The notes beneath the pieces were generated by a model. The model made no database searches. It was not told where the DNA came from and was given only the letters and a program-made list of their open reading frames with translations. A DNA stretch of 64,000 nt from Granulicella tundricola MP5ACTX9 (lineage in GTDB: Bacteria; Acidobacteriota; Terriglobia; Terriglobales; Acidobacteriaceae), in the NCBI RefSeq assembly GCF_000178975.2, contig NC_015064.1, positions 4,216,001 through 4,280,000 on the forward strand, given 5' to 3'. Below, piece after piece: positions 24,591 through 35,000 of the stretch (position 1 is its first letter; each line of letters begins with the position of its first letter). The translations under genes were made by a program, and so were the position numbers.

Positions 24591-25979
24591 TTAGTAGCCC
24601 CCGTCGCCGCCGTGGGCGGTGTCGAGGTTTTCAAAGCGGGTGTAGTCGGCGATGTAGGCCATCTGGACGGAGCCGGTGGGGCCGTTGCGCTGCTTGGCGA
24701 TAATGATCTCTGCCTTGCCCTTGAGGTCTTCGTTCTCGCGGTCGTAGTACTCCTCGCGATGGATGAAGCAGACGACGTCGGCGTCCTGCTCGATCGAACC
24801 GGATTCTCGGAGGTCGGAGAGCAGTGGCTTCTTGTCGCCGGTGCGCTGTTCCGAGCCTCGGGAGAGCTGGGAGAGGGCTACGACTGGGACGCGGAGTTCC
24901 TTGGCCAAGGCTTTCAGACCGCGTGAGACTGCCGAAACCTCTTGCGTGCGGTTCTCGGGGCCTTTTTTGCCGCCTGTGGAGCCGGACATGAGCTGGAGGT
25001 AGTCGATGACGATGAGGTCCAGGCGGCCCTCCTGCTGCTTGAGGCGGCGGGCTTTGGCGCGCATCTCGGCGAGGGTGATGCCGGGGGTGTCGTCGACGTA
25101 GAGCTTGGACTCCATGAGGCGCTCGAGTGCGTCCTGGAGCTTGCCCTTATCGTCTCTTCCCAGGAACCCGGTCTGCAGCTTGCGGGCTCCAACGGAGGCC
25201 TCGCCGGCGAGCATACGGCGGAGGAGGCTTTCCTTGGACATTTCAAGCGAGAAGACCGCCACTACCATTCCGTCCTTGACGGCGGAGTTCTGGGCGATGT
25301 TGATGGCCCAGGCGGTCTTGCCCATGGAGGGGCGGGCGGCGATGATGATGAGCTCCGACTCCTGAAGGCCGGAGGTCATCTTGTCGAACTCGGTGTAGTG
25401 GGTGCGGAGGCCGGTGACCTCGCGGCCCTGCTCGTAGAGCTTCTCGATGGAGCCGAAGGAGCTTTTGACGATGTCGGAGATGCCGGAGAAGCCACCGGTG
25501 ATAGCGTGCTCCGAGATCTCCATAAGGCGGGACTCGACCTGGTTGAGAACGTCGATGGCTTCGAGCGACTGGTCTGAGGCCTCCATCATGCCGGCGTCGC
25601 AGACGCTCATGAGTTGGCGCATGAGGGATTTATCGCGGACGATGCGGACGTAGGACTCGATGGACAGCTTGCGGGGCAGGCCTTCGGAGAGGCCTGCGAG
25701 ATACGGGCGGCTGCCTACAGAGTCGAGCTGCTTGCGCTTGGAGAGCTCCTCCGAGACGGTGACGATGTCTACGGCGTAGCCGACCTCCGAGAGGTGGATC
25801 ATCACCTCGTAGATCTTGCGGTGCGAATCGAGCGAGAAGTCGTCCGCCTTGAGAAGCATGGTGGCGTCGACGATGGCGAGGGGCTCGACGAGCATGGCGC
25901 CGAGGATGGTCTGCTCGGCGTGGAGGGACGCGGGGCGGGAGTCGTCTTCCGGGTTGAGGAGGCGGGGATAGGTGGCCAT
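24591..25979 (-). CDS. dnaB: Replicative DNA helicase DnaB
   Basis: This is the hexameric replication-fork helicase. The N-terminal domain (about residues 18-120) is followed by the RecA-like motor with Walker A ARPSMGKT (residues 215-222), Walker B LIVIDYLQLM, the SRGLKALAKEL helix and DLRESGSIEQDADVV. The length of 462 residues is standard, with no intein. It is the first gene of a minus-strand unit with alr directly abutting. The start follows a purine-rich stretch. Confidence 0.97.
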   Translation of the reverse strand: MATYPRLLNPEDDSRPASLHAEQTILGAMLVEPLAIVDATMLLKADDFSLDSHRKIYEVMIHLSEVGYAVDIVTVSEELSKRKQLDSVGSRPYLAGLSEGLPRKLSIESYVRIVRDKSLMRQLMSVCDAGMMEASDQSLEAIDVLNQVESRLMEISEHAITGGFSGISDIVKSSFGSIEKLYEQGREVTGLRTHYTEFDKMTSGLQESELIIIAARPSMGKTAWAINIAQNSAVKDGMVVAVFSLEMSKESLLRRMLAGEASVGARKLQTGFLGRDDKGKLQDALERLMESKLYVDDTPGITLAEMRAKARRLKQQEGRLDLIVIDYLQLMSGSTGGKKGPENRTQEVSAVSRGLKALAKELRVPVVALSQLSRGSEQRTGDKKPLLSDLRESGSIEQDADVVCFIHREEYYDRENEDLKGKAEIIIAKQRNGPTGSVQMAYIADYTRFENLDTAHGGDGGY

Positions 25980-26287
25980 GCGTGCGCTCTGCTTTCTGGT
26001 TCGGTCTACTCCTTACAGTAGGCTAAGCGGCTGCGTGGAGAAAGTGGAGTTTCGGTGTAAATGGGTCATCTGAAGGGTTGTGGTGATTACAGCCCACGGC
26101 CCGGTCTTGCGGGGTGGGATGTATTGGCACGGCTGAGGCCGTGCCCTTCCGTTGGCTGTTAGGGGTATGGATTGGTAGGCCCCCTCCCCCTGTTTTGATC
26201 CAAAGTCTTCAAACGATTGAAGTTAGGTCTGGACTTCCCTTTGTGACCTTCCGATCTGAGAGGATGGTCTGGAGGAGAGTGACGCAA
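25980..26287. other. Gene-free stretch between dnaB and the DUF5076 gene, repeat-bearing
   Basis: About 310 bases hold the divergent upstream regions of dnaB and the DUF5076 gene. They contain a perfect hairpin GGCACGGC-TGAG-GCCGTGCC (about 26134-26153) and family B repeat copy 2 (26179-26236). No gene is supported, although an open frame reads through from 26114. Confidence 0.6.
26179..26236 (+). repeat. Dispersed repeat family B, copy 2
   Basis: A C-rich tract (CCCCCTCCCCC, 26180-26190) is followed by CAAAGTCTTCAAA (26201-26213) and AGTTAGGTCTGGACTT (26221-26236). It matches copy 3 near ruvA (complement) and copy 1 near 22.1 kb. It lies just upstream of the DUF5076 gene. Confidence 0.75.
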
Positions 26288-26599
26288 ATGGGACAAGAGA
26301 AACAGTTGGAGATACCGGCGGCGGCGGCGAAGGATGCGGCTTCGTTTGAGCTGCTGCGGCTTTGGGTGGCGAACCAGAGCCAGCAGATTTCGCTGCGGCC
26401 CGGGGTGTGGCAGGACCCGACGGCATGGGGAGTAATGCTAGCGGATCTGGCGCGGAACATCGTCCAGGTTCACGCCGAAAACGACGAGGATCTGGATGCG
26501 GGTGCGTTTCTGGGCTCTCTTCTGGAGGGCTTCGATAACGAGATTGAAGATGTGTTGAATGAGTTCGAAGGGGACGAGAGCGAGCACGAGGCTGGCTAA
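26288..26599 (+). CDS. DUF5076-like protein
   Basis: This is a small soluble protein of 103 residues, resembling DUF5076 proteins through the block QISLRPGVWQDPTAWGVMLA followed by DLARNIVQ. The C-terminus is very acidic. The function is unknown. I chose ATG 26288 because GGAGGAG (26271-26277) sits 10 bases upstream and the longer frame from 26114 only reads through a repeat. It stands alone in a repeat-rich island. Confidence 0.7.
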   Translation: MGQEKQLEIPAAAAKDAASFELLRLWVANQSQQISLRPGVWQDPTAWGVMLADLARNIVQVHAENDEDLDAGAFLGSLLEGFDNEIEDVLNEFEGDESEHEAG

Positions 26600-26990
26600 G
26601 AATTTCCTTCTGCTTTAATTGTACGCGGTTGACGGGGGTAAATACCCCAACTTTATCTCTCGTGGAATGAGAGAGTTAGGTCGTTTTGGGGCTTGACACG
26701 CGATTTTGCTCAGCGTTTTGGAGAAATTATTTTTTTAGGCTTGTAAGTGGTTCATTCTGAAGGATAAATAGAATGGGCGACGAAGGCCTTGGTCCGCTTC
26801 AGATGACGACGTGGAAACGACAGCGACCCGGGGCTAAAGCCCAATTCTTTACTTGCCGTTGACGGGGGCCTAAAGGCCCCCTCTAATCCGAACGGCAACG
26901 GCAACAGCAAAAAGCAGCGGCACCTACGGAAATTCTTCGCTGCGCTCAGTAATGACCGGTGAGAGCTGACTCTGAGCGCGGCGAGGTGGG
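26600..26990. other. Repeat-rich gene-free region
   Basis: No gene is seen in about 390 bases. It holds GGGGTAAATACCCC (about 26637-26650), TTTTGGGGCTTGACACG (about 26684-26700), GGCTTGTAAG (26738-26747, also found as complement at 62376-62385), the hairpins GGGCTAAAGCCC (about 26832) and GGGGGCCTAAAGGCCCCC (about 26865), and one complement copy of the CATTCTGAGCGCAGCGAAGAAT-like repeat (26891-26957, degenerate). Confidence 0.6.
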
Positions 26991-27683
26991 TTAGTGACCC
27001 TTGTAGGTCTGGAAGAGCTCTGGGAACTGGGCTGCGAGGGCCTTGGTTTTGGGGACGTCGCAGATCTGGATGTAGGGGTTGTTGGGGTTCTTGGTGGCGT
27101 AGTCCTGGTGGTAGTCCTCTGCGTTGTAGAAGCCCTTCAGCGGGGTCAGGTCCGTGACGATCTTGCCGTGGAAGGCGTGGGCGGCGTCAAGCTGGGCGAT
27201 GTAGGCCTGGGCGATCTTGTGCTGCTGCTCCGACTCGTAAAAGATGGCGGAGCGATAGCTGGTGCCTACGTCCGGGCCCTGGCGGTTCAGGGTCGTCGGG
27301 TCGTGGGCGACCGAGAAGAAGATGCGCAGGAGGGTCCCGTAGGTGATCTTTGAGGGATCGAAGGTGATCTCGACGGACTCGGCATGGCCGGTGGTCTCGG
27401 TGGTGACCTGGTCGTAGGTGGCGGTCGACTGGGAGCCGCCGGCGTAACCGGCCTCTGTGTGGGTGACGCCCTTGACGCGCTGGAAGACGGACTGCGTGCC
27501 CCAGAAGCAGCCGCCGGCGAAGACAGCCTTTTCCTTGCCGGGCTGGGGTGCGAGGTGGTCGTCAAGAGCAGGGGCAGCGATGGGCTGCGTGGTGGCGGCG
27601 GATGCGATGGTCATGCGTTTATACCCCAGAAAGAAGATGCCGACGATAAGAACTGCTGCGAGGAAGACGGAGATGCGTGCCAT
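26991..27683 (-). CDS. msrA: Peptide-methionine (S)-S-oxide reductase, membrane-anchored
   Basis: MsrA repairs oxidised methionine (S-sulfoxide) in proteins. The catalytic Cys59 lies in VFAGGCFWGTQ, and YNAEDYHQDY near the C-terminus is typical. The N-terminal hydrophobic segment (residues 5-20) places the enzyme in the periplasm or on the outer face of the inner membrane. The recycling cysteines are uncertain (one late Cys in IQICDVP). It is a single gene followed on the minus side by a repeat-rich gap. Confidence 0.93.
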   Translation of the reverse strand: MARISVFLAAVLIVGIFFLGYKRMTIASAATTQPIAAPALDDHLAPQPGKEKAVFAGGCFWGTQSVFQRVKGVTHTEAGYAGGSQSTATYDQVTTETTGHAESVEITFDPSKITYGTLLRIFFSVAHDPTTLNRQGPDVGTSYRSAIFYESEQQHKIAQAYIAQLDAAHAFHGKIVTDLTPLKGFYNAEDYHQDYATKNPNNPYIQICDVPKTKALAAQFPELFQTYKGH

Positions 27684-27750
27684 GTGATGCCTCTGGATGT
27701 TAGACGCTGGGGGTTACAGGGTGGATTCCTTGCTGGCTCCTGGCGAAAAA

Positions 27751-27795
27751 CTTACCACGGATAAAAGGGAAAGACGGATAAAGGCAGGATAAGGC
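27751..27795. repeat. Left arm of inverted repeat bracketing the GxxExxY gene
   Basis: TACCACGGATAAAAG (27753-27767), followed by GACGGATA and AGGATAAGG blocks, is repeated as complement at 28276-28290 on the other side of the gene. The block order resembles the left arms of the dispersed ATCCG hairpins (GCGTAACGCGGATA-like). Confidence 0.75.
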
Positions 27796-27798
27796 GAT

Positions 27799-28233
27799 TT
27801 ATTGATCTTTCTTCTTGGTGTTCTTCTTGCGGTCGTTGGTTAGGAGGATGCGCCTGAATTTGGGGGATTCGCCGAAGTTCAGGATGAGGCCTACCTCGAT
27901 ATTTGATGACATAAGGTGGTGAGTCAGCTGGCCCTCATGGGCTTTGGAGATGACTTCTGCTGTCTTGAGTTCGAGGATAACCTGCTGTTCCACGATGAGG
28001 TCGGCTTTGAAGATTCCCACCACAGCCCCTCGGAAGTAAACCGGGATGTTGGCCTCTGCTTGAGCACTTAGCCCAGCATCAAGAAGGGCGACCCTCATGG
28101 CCTCCTTGTAGACCGACTCAAGAAAACCATAACCGAGCTCATTGAAAACATCGTAGAAGATGCCGATGATCCGCTCAGTAATATCGGCAGACGCGCCTTG
28201 AAACCTGCCGTTATGCTCTGGTGACAGTGTCAT
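27799..28233 (-). CDS. GxxExxY protein, PD-(D/E)XK nuclease-like
   Basis: This 144-residue protein carries the name-giving motif G-F-L-E-S-V-Y (about residues 39-45) and a PD-(D/E)XK-type core: acidic residue in KADLIV (about 79-84) and ELK in VILELKTAEVI (about 89-99). Such proteins (PDDEXK_3) are often found as solitary genes in multiple copies and are presumed nucleases; the role is unknown. The C-terminus is Lys-rich. The gene is bracketed by a pair of inverted repeats and lies between msrA and mnmG. Confidence 0.85.
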   Translation of the reverse strand: MTLSPEHNGRFQGASADITERIIGIFYDVFNELGYGFLESVYKEAMRVALLDAGLSAQAEANIPVYFRGAVVGIFKADLIVEQQVILELKTAEVISKAHEGQLTHHLMSSNIEVGLILNFGESPKFRRILLTNDRKKNTKKKDQ

Positions 28234-28259
28234 GGGGACCTCACTTGAGATGATCCTGC

Positions 28260-28297
28260 TCTTATCCCTTTTTTTCTTTTATCCGTGGTAGGTCTTT
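28260..28297. repeat. Right arm of inverted repeat bracketing the GxxExxY gene
   Basis: CTTTTATCCGTGGTAGG (28276-28292) is the complement of the left-arm core, and CTTATCCC precedes it. It ends about 5 bases from the mnmG stop. The block TTATCCGTGGTAGGTCTT aligns with TTATCCGCGTTACGCCTT of the dispersed hairpins. Confidence 0.75.
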
Positions 28298-28301
28298 GCT
28301 T

Positions 28302-30320
<2,019 letters not shown>

Positions 30321-30390
30321 AGGTCTATTTTAGTGCCAGCGACGATGGTAGTCTGGTGGCCTGGGAGACCGGCTTCCAGCGGAGGACGGC

Positions 30391-30675
30391 ATGGCTGCGA
30401 GCGAAACGATCAGTGTGGCTCTATCGCCAGAGATATTGACGGTGGTTCACGAGGCGGTTGAGGCGGGCGAGTATGCCTCCAGCGGAGACGTGGTTCGCGA
30501 TGCGCTACAGGAGTGGACTGAGGCGCGCAGGCTTCGACAGGTGGAACATGGCGATCTGCGGCGGCTGTGGCAGCAGTCGATCGAGTCGGATGTGAGCGTC
30601 AGTGCGGATGAGGTTCTTGATCGACTGGAAAGGAAATACCAGTTGATGGCAGATCAGGCGGCTGAGGCTAAGTAA
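30391..30675 (+). CDS. ParD-like ribbon-helix-helix antitoxin
   Basis: This antitoxin of a type II toxin-antitoxin pair has 94 residues. The N-terminal ribbon-helix-helix (TISVALSPEILTVVHEAVEAG, then YASSGDVVRDALQEW) binds operator DNA, and the C-terminal tail, rich in Asp/Glu and Lys, should wrap the toxin. Its stop and the toxin ATG share one base (TAATG). A pair like this normally represses its own promoter, probably in the 70-base gap to mnmG. Confidence 0.88.
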   Translation: MAASETISVALSPEILTVVHEAVEAGEYASSGDVVRDALQEWTEARRLRQVEHGDLRRLWQQSIESDVSVSADEVLDRLERKYQLMADQAAEAK

Positions 30676-30962
30676 TGCGCATCGAGCTATCGGCCTTCAT
30701 CGAAGGCGACCTCAGTGTCATTGCGGACTTCATTGCAGAGGGTGCGCCCGTTAGGGCTGTGACGTTCATTCAGGAAATTCGCGCTTGCTTTGCGAGGATC
30801 GGAAAAGATCCGCTCCTCTACCAACTGCGTCCCGACATTGGCTCGGATGCGAGAGTGGCTGTTGTGGGGCGGTATGTCATTCTGTTTCGGATCAGGGACG
30901 AGATTGTGAAGATCGAGCGGGTGCTTTATGGCGGACGGGATCTGCCGAATCTGATGCTCTAG
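30675..30962 (+). CDS. ParE/RelE-family toxin
   Basis: This 95-residue toxin of the RelE/ParE fold has an N-terminal IELSAFIEGDLSVIADFIAE helix pair, the LRPDIGSDARVAVVGRYVILFRI sheet and the C-terminal IERVLYGGRDLPNLM block, with the conserved Arg and the GGRD turn. ParE members poison DNA gyrase and RelE members cut mRNA; ParE is favoured by the partner type. Its TAG abuts the stop of the convergent DedA-rhodanese gene with no spacer. Confidence 0.88.
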   Translation: MRIELSAFIEGDLSVIADFIAEGAPVRAVTFIQEIRACFARIGKDPLLYQLRPDIGSDARVAVVGRYVILFRIRDEIVKIERVLYGGRDLPNLML

Positions 30963-31943
30963 CTACTCGAAGCGGGGTAGGTGCTGGATATCGGCGAGGG
31001 GGACGAGTTCGAGTTCGCCGCCGGCTTTGACCCAGGCTTTGAGGCCTCCGTCGATGACCTGGGTTTTGCAGTTTTCCTGCTCGAGCATGTGGGCTACGCG
31101 CTTGCTGGTGGTGTCCCGGATGCAGGAGCAGTAGAGGTAGATCTCGCACTCGGGGGCCATGAACTCGCGCAGGGCGATGAGCTCTTCTTTGAGGCGGGTG
31201 GGCTCGACGCGGATGGAGTTCTTGATGCGCTGCATGCCGGGGTCGTAGTAGCCGTGGCTCCGGACGTCCGCGATGATGACGAGCTTGTCCGGGTGCAGGT
31301 TCTGCAGGCGCTCCTGGAGGTTGGCGGCGGAGATCTTGTCGATCTTGTTGTACTTACGAGCTCGGATGGAGAAGACGACGATCGAGACGGCGTAGCCTGC
31401 GACGAGGAGTGCGCCGATGAGCAGGAACGCGTGGCCGACACGCTGAATCCAGCCCATGATCTCGTTGAGGAAGCGACTGAAGAGATAGCCTGCGGTGACC
31501 CAGACACTGACGTAGAAGAGGTTGCCCGCAGCGTCCAGGCGGAAGAAGCGGCTGAACTTCATATTGAGGCTGCCGGCGAGGGGCGCGGCCATCGAAGCCA
31601 GGCCGGGAACCCATTTTGCGAAGAGCAGGGTCTTGGAGCCGCGGCGGTAGAAGTACGCCGAGGACGAGAAGATGCAGGCCTCCGGGTTGATGGAGAAGCG
31701 ACACATGCCCGCCAGGAGCCACCAGCCGGTGTATCGGCCACCGAAGTAGAGGAGTGTGTCTCCGAGGACAGCAGAGGCCCATGCGAGGGGGAAGATGATG
31801 TCGAGTTTGAGGCCGTTGTGGGCTGCTGCGCCTGCGCCCAGCAGCACGATGGAGGTGGGCAGGGGCAGGCCCGCCGCCGCCAGAAACATGACGATGGCCA
31901 CAATGGCGTATCCGTGTTGCGCGATCACGCCAATCAGGCCCAT
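30963..31943 (-). CDS. DedA/VTT-domain membrane protein fused to a C-terminal rhodanese domain
   Basis: Residues about 1-200 form a DedA/VTT domain with several membrane helices and the conserved FAKWVPGLASMAAPLAG block. Residues about 215-326 are a rhodanese domain (VIIADVRSHGYYDPGMQRI, and YLYCSCIRDTTSKRVA with the presumed active Cys). DedA proteins are linked to lipid scrambling, membrane homeostasis and drug or pH resistance; the rhodanese may act in sulfur transfer or redox sensing. ATG 31943 (MGLIGVIAQHGY) follows GGAG; an upstream ATG at 31970 is possible. The active loop lacks the usual Gly. Confidence 0.85.
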   Translation of the reverse strand: MGLIGVIAQHGYAIVAIVMFLAAAGLPLPTSIVLLGAGAAAHNGLKLDIIFPLAWASAVLGDTLLYFGGRYTGWWLLAGMCRFSINPEACIFSSSAYFYRRGSKTLLFAKWVPGLASMAAPLAGSLNMKFSRFFRLDAAGNLFYVSVWVTAGYLFSRFLNEIMGWIQRVGHAFLLIGALLVAGYAVSIVVFSIRARKYNKIDKISAANLQERLQNLHPDKLVIIADVRSHGYYDPGMQRIKNSIRVEPTRLKEELIALREFMAPECEIYLYCSCIRDTTSKRVAHMLEQENCKTQVIDGGLKAWVKAGGELELVPLADIQHLPRFE

Positions 31944-32033
31944 ACGTACCGTTTCTCCGCTAGACACCATTGGATGCCAACACGGGGTGGATTGTCGAAC
32001 GGGAAGTGAATATAGATGCTTCCGGTTCCTGAC

Positions 32034-35000
32034 TTAGAACTCCAGGTGCAGGGAGAGCTGAATCTGGCGCTCGCGGGCAAGGCTGGTGCTGGCGGCGGTG
32101 GGGGTGCCGAAGGGTTGGGTGTTGAGGCCTTCGGCGGCGATGGCGGCGGCGTCCTGGAATACCAGCGGGGTGATACCGGCGGTCTTGGTGCCTACGAGGA
32201 AGGCGCGTGTTTCTACCGAGGAGAGGTTGGTGCGGTTGGGGAGGTTGAAGATCTCGGCGGAGAGGCGGAGCTTGAGGGGCTCGGAGCGGATGTGACCGCC
32301 GGGGGTAAAGGCTCGGCTGATGCGGAGGTCTGCGTTGATGGCTGACGGCAGGCGGAGGGTGTTGCGGCCGACGGTGGGGAGGTAGAGTGCGCCGCCGGAG
32401 CCGTTGATGCTTTGGTGGCCACCGCTGAGGCTGGGGCCTCCGTAGAGCTGGTAGGAGTATGGGCGGCCGCTGCGGGCGAGGAGGATGGGGGCTAGTTCCC
32501 AGTGGTCGAGGAAGGTGCGGGTTGTGCGCTTTTGTATGTGAATGCGAGGAGCGTAGACGGCGACGATGCGAAGGATCTGGGGGTAGTTGAGGGCGCTGAG
32601 GCCCTTGTCGTAACCGTTGGTGAATGGATCAAGCTGGTTGTTGGTGCGGGGGGTGGCGGAGAGGTTGGCACCGTAGTCGATGGCGCGGGACCAGGTGTAG
32701 CTGCCGCGTGCGCTGAGGCCGTGCCAGCCGCGCATCTGGGCGGTGACGGCGAGGGCGTTGTAGCTGGCGTTGGCGGTGGAGAGGATGTCGGTGACGGGGC
32801 CGAAGGTGGGGGTGACGCGGGCGGTGTATTGGGGGACGACGAAGGTCTCGCCGGAGAGGACGCCGGGGGAGGCGGTTCCGCCCTGGAGCTGGAACTCGGC
32901 TGCTGAGGTGGACGGGGCAATGTTGAGGTCGGTGGAGCTTTGGAGCTGGTGATCGATGTTGAGGATATAGGTGGCGGAGAGGCTCGCGTGGCGGCCTAAC
33001 GAGCCTTCCAGCGAGAGGCTGGCCTGCTGGACGACGGGCAGGCGGAAGTGGCGATCGAACATCATGGCGGAGGTGGTGGAGGAGACGATCGCGGGTGGCC
33101 GGGTGAGGAAGGCGCAGGGGTAGCCGAAGCCTTGATTTGCGACCTGCGGGCAGGCGGTGACGGCGGACGGGGTGATGCGGATGCGGGTGGTGGAGTTCGT
33201 GAGGGCGGTATCGGCGAGGGCAGAGCGGATAGTCGCACCGGGGAGACGGCCGTAGTAGGCTCCGTAGCCGAGGCGGATGGTGCCGTGACCGTTGCCGAAG
33301 GGCTCATAGGCGATCCCCGCGCGGGGGCCGATATTGTTGCGGTCTTCCGGGAAGATGCTGGTGGCGGCGCGGGTGCCGAAGAGTGCATCCAGAGCGGAGT
33401 TTGGCGTGGTGGGGATGGGCAGGAGGATGTACTCATACCGTGCGCCGAGGGTGAGGTTCAGGTTGCGGCGGATGCGCCAGGTGTCCTGTGCGAAGCCGGC
33501 CCACTCTGACGTGCTAAAGGCTGCAAGTTGCTCTCCGAAGCTCTGGCTGAAGCTGGTGAAGCAGAAGAGATGGATGGCCGCGTTGATCGATGGGCAACCG
33601 CCGTTGGGGTAGGCGTTGACGTTGAAGGTCTGGTCGGTGATGAAGTCGACGAGGCCGCCTGCGTTGGCGGTGGTGCGGGTGCTGTCGTAACGGAAGGTGC
33701 CGGCTGCGTTGGCGAGGGTGGCGACGCGATCGTGTACGGCGGAGACGGAGCCCCCAAGCTCTAAGAGATGATGGCCGAGCTGGAGCGAGAGGATGTCCCC
33801 GGCTTCAAGCTTGCGCTCATCCGGGTAGGCCTGCTGTGAGAGCGACGCCGGGGTGCCGAAGAGCAGGCCGTTGGGGCCGATATTGACCTCCGGAGCTTGA
33901 CCTCCAGGGCCGATGCCGGGCTCCTGTGGGAGGTTGGGCTGCGGGGTCTCAAACTGCTTATCGCGGGCGTACTGAAGTCGAAACTGGTTGATCCAGCGCG
34001 TGCTGAGGGTGGAGGTGACGCGGGCGAGGATGGCGTCGAGACTGCCTGAGGCGTTGCCCAGGCTGGCTCTGCCGACGGCGACGACGGGCGCGTCCGTGAG
34101 GCCGGCGGGGGAGTTCCAACGGACTCGGTTGTACTGGAGGCCGAACTCTTCATGCGGGGTGGCGTGCCAGTCGAGCCGTGCGAAGTTCAGGGTCTGGTCG
34201 GCTCGGCGGGGGGTGGAACCGGTGATTGAGGCAAGGTAGGTCAGGGCGGCGGTAGATGCTGCGCGGGTGACGCCGCGGTTGGCGAGGAGGGCGAGTTGCG
34301 TGGGCGTGAGGGTATAGAAGTTGGGGTCGGCGGGTGAGGAGATGGCGGGGAAGCCGCGGCGCTGCTGGTCGAACGAGTAAAAGCCGAACATGCCGGCGGT
34401 GTGCGGGATGGGACCACCCATAGTTCCGCCATAGCTCTCACGGAGGTCGTGCGGCTTGATGGTCTGGGTGGTGGCGACGCCATTGTTGTACGTGGTGGCC
34501 AGCGAGAGCGGGTTGGCGGCGGCGAGGGCCTGCGAGCGCAGCAAGAAGAACACGGAGCCGTGCGGGATGGCACCGCCGGACTTTGAGACCGAGGTGAGGA
34601 TGGCCCCGGCGGCGCTGCCGGTGAGGGCGGAGTAGGTCTGGGTGGTGACGCGGAACTCGCGCACGGCGGATTGGGAGAAGCTGTAGGCGATGCCTGCGTG
34701 ACGTCCTCTCGACAGGCCATGGGATGGGCCGGTGGCGAGCTCGGCTGAGTCTGAATCCGCCTCCGGGTCCGGGGCGGCGTCCGAACCGGAGCCTGCTGGG
34801 ACGGAGCTGAAGCTCTGGTTCTGGCTTGCTCCGTCCAGCAGCACGCTGTTCTGGGTGGAAGGTAGACCGTTGGCGCTGAAGAGGCCGTCGTCATCCTGGT
34901 CCGGGGCCGCGCCGGAGGTCGTCAGGGCCAGGTCCTGCCAACGATGAGCGTTGGCTGGAAGCTGGGCCAGATCGCTATCTGTGAGGGTGGATTCAAGCGC

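Noticed and set aside
24942..25577. A 211-codon plus-strand frame inside dnaB
   Set aside because: Shadow of the dnaB motor domain.
30981..32009. A 342-codon plus-strand frame opposite the DedA-rhodanese gene
   Set aside because: Complement of a gene with conserved membrane and rhodanese motifs; no ribosome-binding site.
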